The notes beneath the pieces were generated by a model. The model ran no database searches. It was not told where the DNA came from and saw only the letters and a program-made list of their open reading frames with translations. This document shows positions 33,923-38,041 of a stretch of DNA of 38,041 bases, piece after piece. Both the position numbers and the translations under genes were made by a program. Numbering within the stretch: position 1 is the stretch's first letter; each line of letters starts with the position of its first letter. The stretch comes from Planctomycetota bacterium. Lineage in GTDB: Bacteria; Planctomycetota; Planctomycetia; Pirellulales; Pirellulaceae. The DNA is taken from positions 1 to 38,041 of the forward strand of contig CAUJKE010000184.1 in the NCBI GenBank assembly GCA_963205385.1. The letters run 5' to 3'.

Positions 33923-36682
33923 ATGACTTGTGTTTCCCGCCGGCGGCTTTTCGTCTTCGCATTGGCTATTTGGACGCTTATTTTTGGCGGTTGGAATATC
34001 GGCACGCGAGCCGACGGTGCGGAAACAGCTCCGCTGGCGCCTGGCTTTGAGCGGTTTCATGCCGAGGGAAAAACTGCCGCTACAGGAGGCGAATTGCTGC
34101 TGGGGGAATTAAATTGCACGTCGTGTCACGCGCTCGACGACGCGGCGTCGGCGCGTGTCTCTCCAAAGCGCGCTCCGCTGCTGGAGACGCTCGGCACCCG
34201 TGTTCGCCCTGAATATGTGCGCGAGTTCCTTACAAATCCGCAACATACGAAGGGGGGAACGACGATGCCGGATCCTTTCGTCGGTTGGAGCGCGGAGGAG
34301 AAGAAGTCCGCCATTGAAGCGCTGACCCACTATCTGGCGCTCTCTGGCGTGCCGAGCGATCAGCGGATTGTGCCCAGCGCGATTTCCAAGGGGCAGCAAC
34401 TGTTTCACAGCGTCGGCTGCGCAGCCTGTCATAATCCTCAGGAAGCAGGCGCGGCCGAACTGTCGACCTCCGTCCCGTTGGGCAACCTCGGCGCGAAGTA
34501 CACCTTGCCGGGATTGTCATCGTTCATCCAGAATCCACACGCCGTGCGCCCTTCGGGACGCATGCCGTCGCTCAACCTCACCAACGATGAGGCGCGCGAC
34601 ATTGCCTCGTATTTATTGCGCGACCTCAAGAACCTGCGTTTGCCTGCCAATTTGCAGTATGTCTACTACGAAGGCTCGTGGGAGGCTTTGCCGGACTTCG
34701 CCACGCTCCAGCCTCAGGCGACAGGCGAGACGTATGGCTTCGGACTCGACTTCACGCCTTCGAAGGATCATTTCGCCGTGCGCTTCCACGGGATCATCCA
34801 GCTTCCCAAAGATGGCGACTATACGTTCCACTTGGGTTCGGACGATGGTTCGCGGCTATCCATCGATGGTCGTGTCGTGGTGGAGAACGATGGCATCCAC
34901 GGCACGACCTTCAAACAGGATCATGTCAAACTCACCGCGGGGCAACACCCCATCGAAGTCGACTTCTTCGAAGCGGCTGGCGGCGAAGAACTTCATGTTG
35001 AGATTGAAGCCAATGGGCTCCCCCGGCAACCGCTGGAGAACCTGCTGGTCACGGAGAAGTTGCCAGAGACCGATGAGCGACCGCCGTTTGTGGTTGACTC
35101 CAGCCTGGCCGACCAAGGAAAGCGTCTATTCGCCAGCGTTGGCTGTGCCGCCTGTCACACGCCTGACAAAGCCGATGCCGTCGCAAAACTAAACGCTCCC
35201 GCGCTGGCAGACCTCAAAACTTCCGGCGGATGTCTCAGCGACGCGCCACGCAAGGGAGTTCCCAATTATAGCCTGAATGCCGCGCAGCGCACGGCGCTCG
35301 CCGCAGGCATTGCAGCGCTTCGTCAACCGGCGGAGTTATCGAACGAGCAGCAAATCGCCAGGACGCTGGAGACGTTCAACTGTTACGCGTGTCACCAGCG
35401 GGGCGACGTTGGCGGCGTGGAAGACGCGCGCGATGCGTTTTTCTTGACGACGCAAAAAGAAATGGGGGACGAAGGGCGTTTGCCGCCACCACTTAGCGGC
35501 GTCGGGGCGAAGCTCACGCCGGCGTACTTCAAGACGCTCTTCGACCAGGCGCCCAAGGAACGCCCCTACATGCACACCCGCATGCCGCGGTTCGGTTTGG
35601 ATAACGTCGGCCAGCTCGTCGCGGCGCTGGGCGCGGCCGATCCGCAGCCGCCGCTGAAGGAGATTAAGCATGAATTACCGGAGCGCGCGATGAAGCACGG
35701 CGGCTACACGCTCGTGGGAGCCAAAGGCTTCTCCTGCATCAAATGCCACACCTGGGGCAACGTCCAGGCGACCGGCATTCAATCGATCGATATGCAACGG
35801 ATGACAACCCGGCTCAATCAAGCCTGGTTCGAAGCCTACTTGCTCGACCCGCAAGCGTTCCGCCCCGGCACCCGCATGCCTGGCGCTTGGCCGGAAGGGC
35901 AGGTTCAACTTCCGAAGCTGCTCGATGGCCAGGCGAGCACGCAGATTCGGGCCGTGTGGGAATTTCTCGCCGACGGGAAGGACGCCCGCATCCCGCTCGG
36001 TCTGGGGCGTGACCCGATCGAGCTGGTGGCCGATACCGAAGCGATCATGTATCGCAATTTTATCGAAGGGGCCGGTCCGCGCGCGATTGGAGTTGGTTAT
36101 CCCGAGCATGTGAATCTGGCGTTCGACGCCAACAACTTGAATATGGCCCTGATCTGGCAAGGGGCGTTTATTGATGCGTCCAAACATTGGGTCGATCGGG
36201 GCGTCGGCTTCCAGTCGCCGCTCGGCGACAATGTGCTCAAGCTGGTGGAAGGCGTGCCGCTCGCCGCACTGGCCGACGCCAACGACGCCTGGCCCAATGC
36301 GACCGGCAAGGAAATGGGCTACCGATTCCGCGGCTATCGGCTCGATAAGCTGCGTCGCCCCACGTTCCTCTATAGCTTTGGCGAAGTGGACGTCACCGAA
36401 GCCTGGTTGCCGGTGCAGGAGCAAGACCGCGTCATCTTCCGCCGCACCTGGACGTTCGCATCCCAGCAGCCTGTGCCGCACTTGTTTGCGCGTGTTGCTG
36501 CATCGCAGGAAATGAAGGCACTGGGCGAGGGGAAGTATGCGTGTGCGGAAGATTGGAGCACGCGCGTCCAGAGCGATTCCGGCCAGCCACTGCTCCGCTC
36601 GCAAGGCAATCGCGCGGAGTTGCTCGTCCCGATTGAGTTCAAGAACGGGAAAGCGACCATCGTGCAAGATTTCATTTGGTAG
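33923..36682 (+). CDS. Multiheme cytochrome c protein with PA14 domain
   Basis: This 919-residue exported protein has a signal peptide (hydrophobic run [15 protein letters not shown], 10-24). Five CxxCH heme motifs follow: CTSCH (65-69), CAACH (166-170), CAACH (408-412), CYACH (487-491) and CIKCH (605-609). A PA14-like domain lies between the second and third (about 245-365; [28 protein letters not shown]). The last 300 residues are beta-rich and unassigned. Such proteins are common in planctomycetes, probably passing electrons from periplasmic sugar oxidation. The ATG at 33923 has GGAG about 8 bases upstream and gives a clean signal peptide; the frame is open further upstream without support. 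The next gene, a dehydrogenase, follows by 62 bases. Confidence 0.88.
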   Translation: MTCVSRRRLFVFALAIWTLIFGGWNIGTRADGAETAPLAPGFERFHAEGKTAATGGELLLGELNCTSCHALDDAASARVSPKRAPLLETLGTRVRPEYVREFLTNPQHTKGGTTMPDPFVGWSAEEKKSAIEALTHYLALSGVPSDQRIVPSAISKGQQLFHSVGCAACHNPQEAGAAELSTSVPLGNLGAKYTLPGLSSFIQNPHAVRPSGRMPSLNLTNDEARDIASYLLRDLKNLRLPANLQYVYYEGSWEALPDFATLQPQATGETYGFGLDFTPSKDHFAVRFHGIIQLPKDGDYTFHLGSDDGSRLSIDGRVVVENDGIHGTTFKQDHVKLTAGQHPIEVDFFEAAGGEELHVEIEANGLPRQPLENLLVTEKLPETDERPPFVVDSSLADQGKRLFASVGCAACHTPDKADAVAKLNAPALADLKTSGGCLSDAPRKGVPNYSLNAAQRTALAAGIAALRQPAELSNEQQIARTLETFNCYACHQRGDVGGVEDARDAFFLTTQKEMGDEGRLPPPLSGVGAKLTPAYFKTLFDQAPKERPYMHTRMPRFGLDNVGQLVAALGAADPQPPLKEIKHELPERAMKHGGYTLVGAKGFSCIKCHTWGNVQATGIQSIDMQRMTTRLNQAWFEAYLLDPQAFRPGTRMPGAWPEGQVQLPKLLDGQASTQIRAVWEFLADGKDARIPLGLGRDPIELVADTEAIMYRNFIEGAGPRAIGVGYPEHVNLAFDANNLNMALIWQGAFIDASKHWVDRGVGFQSPLGDNVLKLVEGVPLAALADANDAWPNATGKEMGYRFRGYRLDKLRRPTFLYSFGEVDVTEAWLPVQEQDRVIFRRTWTFASQQPVPHLFARVAASQEMKALGEGKYACAEDWSTRVQSDSGQPLLRSQGNRAELLVPIEFKNGKATIVQDFIW

Positions 36683-36744
36683 TTCACGGCGTTTCACGAA
36701 CGCGCTCAACATCGCCAACCATCCCCTATCACAAAATATTCGCC

Positions 36745-38041
36745 ATGAACACGATCAAGTTTAGATTCCTGCTCGCGCTGGTCGCGATCCTTGCGCTTGC
36801 CTGTGGACGATCGACCAGCGACGTTTTCGCGCAAGACGCGCAGCCGCCCAAGGCGAAGACCGAGGACGACTACTACAAACTGGTGCCGCTGCCGATTCCT
36901 GGCGACATCGTACTGGAAGCCGGCGCGCTGGAGATGATGCCGGATGGCCGTTTGGCCGTTTCCACGCGGCGCGGCGATATCTATATGATCGACAAGCCGT
37001 TCGCCGATCCGCCGGACGACATCCAGTTCACGAAATTTATCGGCGGGCTCCACGAAGTGCTGGGCCTGGCGTATCGCGATGGTTGGCTCTATGCCACCCA
37101 GCGCTGTGAAGTCTCGCGGCTCAAGGATGAAGACCACGACGGCCGCGCCGACCTGGTCGAATCCGTTGCCGATGGTTGGGAGATCAGCGGCGACTACCAC
37201 GAGTACGCCTTTGGCTCCAAGTTCGATCGCGATGGCAACCTGTGGGTGACGCTCTGCCTCACTGGTTCGTTCAGCAGCAACGTGAAATATCGCGGTTGGT
37301 GCTTGCGGATCACGCCGGATGGAAAAGTCATTCCCACCTGCAGTGGCTTGCGTTCCCCCGGCGGCATTGGCATGAACGCGGCTGGCGACATGTTCTATAC
37401 CGATAATCAAGGACCGTGGAACGGCGCTTGCAGTCTCAAGTGGCTCCGTCCCGGCAAGTTCATGGGGCATCCCGACGGCAACCGTTGGTATCCCGACGCG
37501 GCCGACGCAATGGGGCCTGCTCCGCAACGGCCTGAGGACAAAAGCCGGATGATGGTGGAGGCCAAGAAAATTCCAGAACTCGAACCGCCGGCGTGTTACT
37601 TTCCTTATCCCAAGATGGGGCAATCCGCGTCCGGCATCGCGTGCGATACGACAGGCGGGAAGTTTGGACCGTTCAAGGATCAACTCTTCGTCGGCGATCA
37701 AACGCATAGCACGGTGATGCGCGTCGCGCTGGAAAAGATCAACGGGCACTATCAAGGCGCCTGCTTTCCATTTCGGCAAGGGATCGGCTCCGGCAGTCTC
37801 TCGCTCTTGATGGCGGACAACGGTTCGCTATTCGTCGGCGGCACAAGTCGCGGCTGGGGGTCGCGCGGCAACAAGCCTTACAGCCTCGACCGTCTCACGT
37901 GGACCGGCGAAACGCCGTTCGAGATTCTCGAAATGAAGGCCCGGCCGGACGGTTTCGAGCTGGTCTTCACGCAGCCCGTCGATCCTCAGACTGCAGGCGA
38001 CGTAAAGTCTTTTACGATGGAAACCTACTGCTATATCTACC
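36745..38041 (+). CDS. Secreted beta-propeller dehydrogenase-like protein, partial
   Basis: The frame runs off the window end; 432 codons are visible. It starts [20 protein letters not shown] with a signal peptide (cleavage near VFA, or a lipoprotein Cys at residue 20). The rest resembles the beta-propeller of planctomycete PQQ-type sugar dehydrogenases: [52 protein letters not shown] and [10 protein letters not shown]. After the propeller a region with the [13 protein letters not shown] motif begins, typical of large PVC-group proteins that continue into further domains and often a CxxCH motif. It follows the multiheme cytochrome and is probably its electron donor, which is inference from position. 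Confidence 0.8.
   Translation, partial: MNTIKFRFLLALVAILALACGRSTSDVFAQDAQPPKAKTEDDYYKLVPLPIPGDIVLEAGALEMMPDGRLAVSTRRGDIYMIDKPFADPPDDIQFTKFIGGLHEVLGLAYRDGWLYATQRCEVSRLKDEDHDGRADLVESVADGWEISGDYHEYAFGSKFDRDGNLWVTLCLTGSFSSNVKYRGWCLRITPDGKVIPTCSGLRSPGGIGMNAAGDMFYTDNQGPWNGACSLKWLRPGKFMGHPDGNRWYPDAADAMGPAPQRPEDKSRMMVEAKKIPELEPPACYFPYPKMGQSASGIACDTTGGKFGPFKDQLFVGDQTHSTVMRVALEKINGHYQGACFPFRQGIGSGSLSLLMADNGSLFVGGTSRGWGSRGNKPYSLDRLTWTGETPFEILEMKARPDGFELVFTQPVDPQTAGDVKSFTMETYCYIY

Noticed and set aside
35675..36718. 347-codon minus-strand frame
   Set aside because: Shadow of the cytochrome gene.
36706..37779. 357-codon minus-strand frame at the window end
   Set aside because: The plus strand encodes a clear signal peptide and beta-propeller in the same place.

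Overview
The window looks like a piece of a planctomycete chromosome, most likely from the Pirellulales. The grounds are the gene families and style: a cytochrome c protein with a PA14 domain next to a secreted beta-propeller dehydrogenase, a DUF4912 protein with an N-terminal Rho_N domain, a YfhO-type membrane protein, a PknB-type kinase with a TPR tail, high GC, weak Shine-Dalgarno sites and many small palindromes between genes. No rRNA, tRNA, CRISPR array, insertion sequence or prophage was seen. The lineage is inferred from gene content, not from a marker search.

Layout. Positions 1-1256 hold no intact gene: there is an inverted-repeat element, a good sigma70-like promoter and the remains of a MalK/UgpC-type ABC transporter ATPase. 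Positions 1418-7485 are a translation cluster on the + strand (nusA, infB, rbfA, then an unusual endonuclease III-like protein), ending near a hairpin. A secreted TPR protein and yebC follow. Positions 10614-13481 hold two HAD hydrolases and a lipoprotein-like alpha/beta hydrolase, then a long-form serine acetyltransferase. On the - strand lie a toxin-antitoxin pair whose ParE-like toxin has a premature stop, a YfhO protein, a small unknown ORF and an FHA-like protein.

Positions 19437-28391 are a complete F-type ATP synthase operon on the - strand, read atpZ-atpI-atpB-atpE-atpF-atpH-atpA-(DUF4870)-atpG-atpD-atpC. Two features stand out. A DUF4870 membrane protein is embedded between atpA and atpG, one base from atpG. 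The membrane-sector subunits carry extra parts: signal peptides on c and b, a roughly 220-residue N-terminal domain on a, and histidine-rich stretches in a and b.

Positions 28392-29253 are an 860-base gene-free divergent region. After it, on the + strand, come the DUF4912 protein, a strong hairpin, a lone larE whose ribosome site and start codon lie inside one arm of a perfect 21-bp inverted repeat, a Ser/Thr kinase, a five-heme cytochrome protein and a partial dehydrogenase that runs off the end.

No wholly new multi-gene system is evident. The best leads are the modified ATP synthase with its DUF4870 partner, the inverted repeat over the larE start, the nuclease-fold protein after rbfA, the nonsense-broken toxin, and a ~100-base repeat placed directly at the 3' ends of two unrelated genes.
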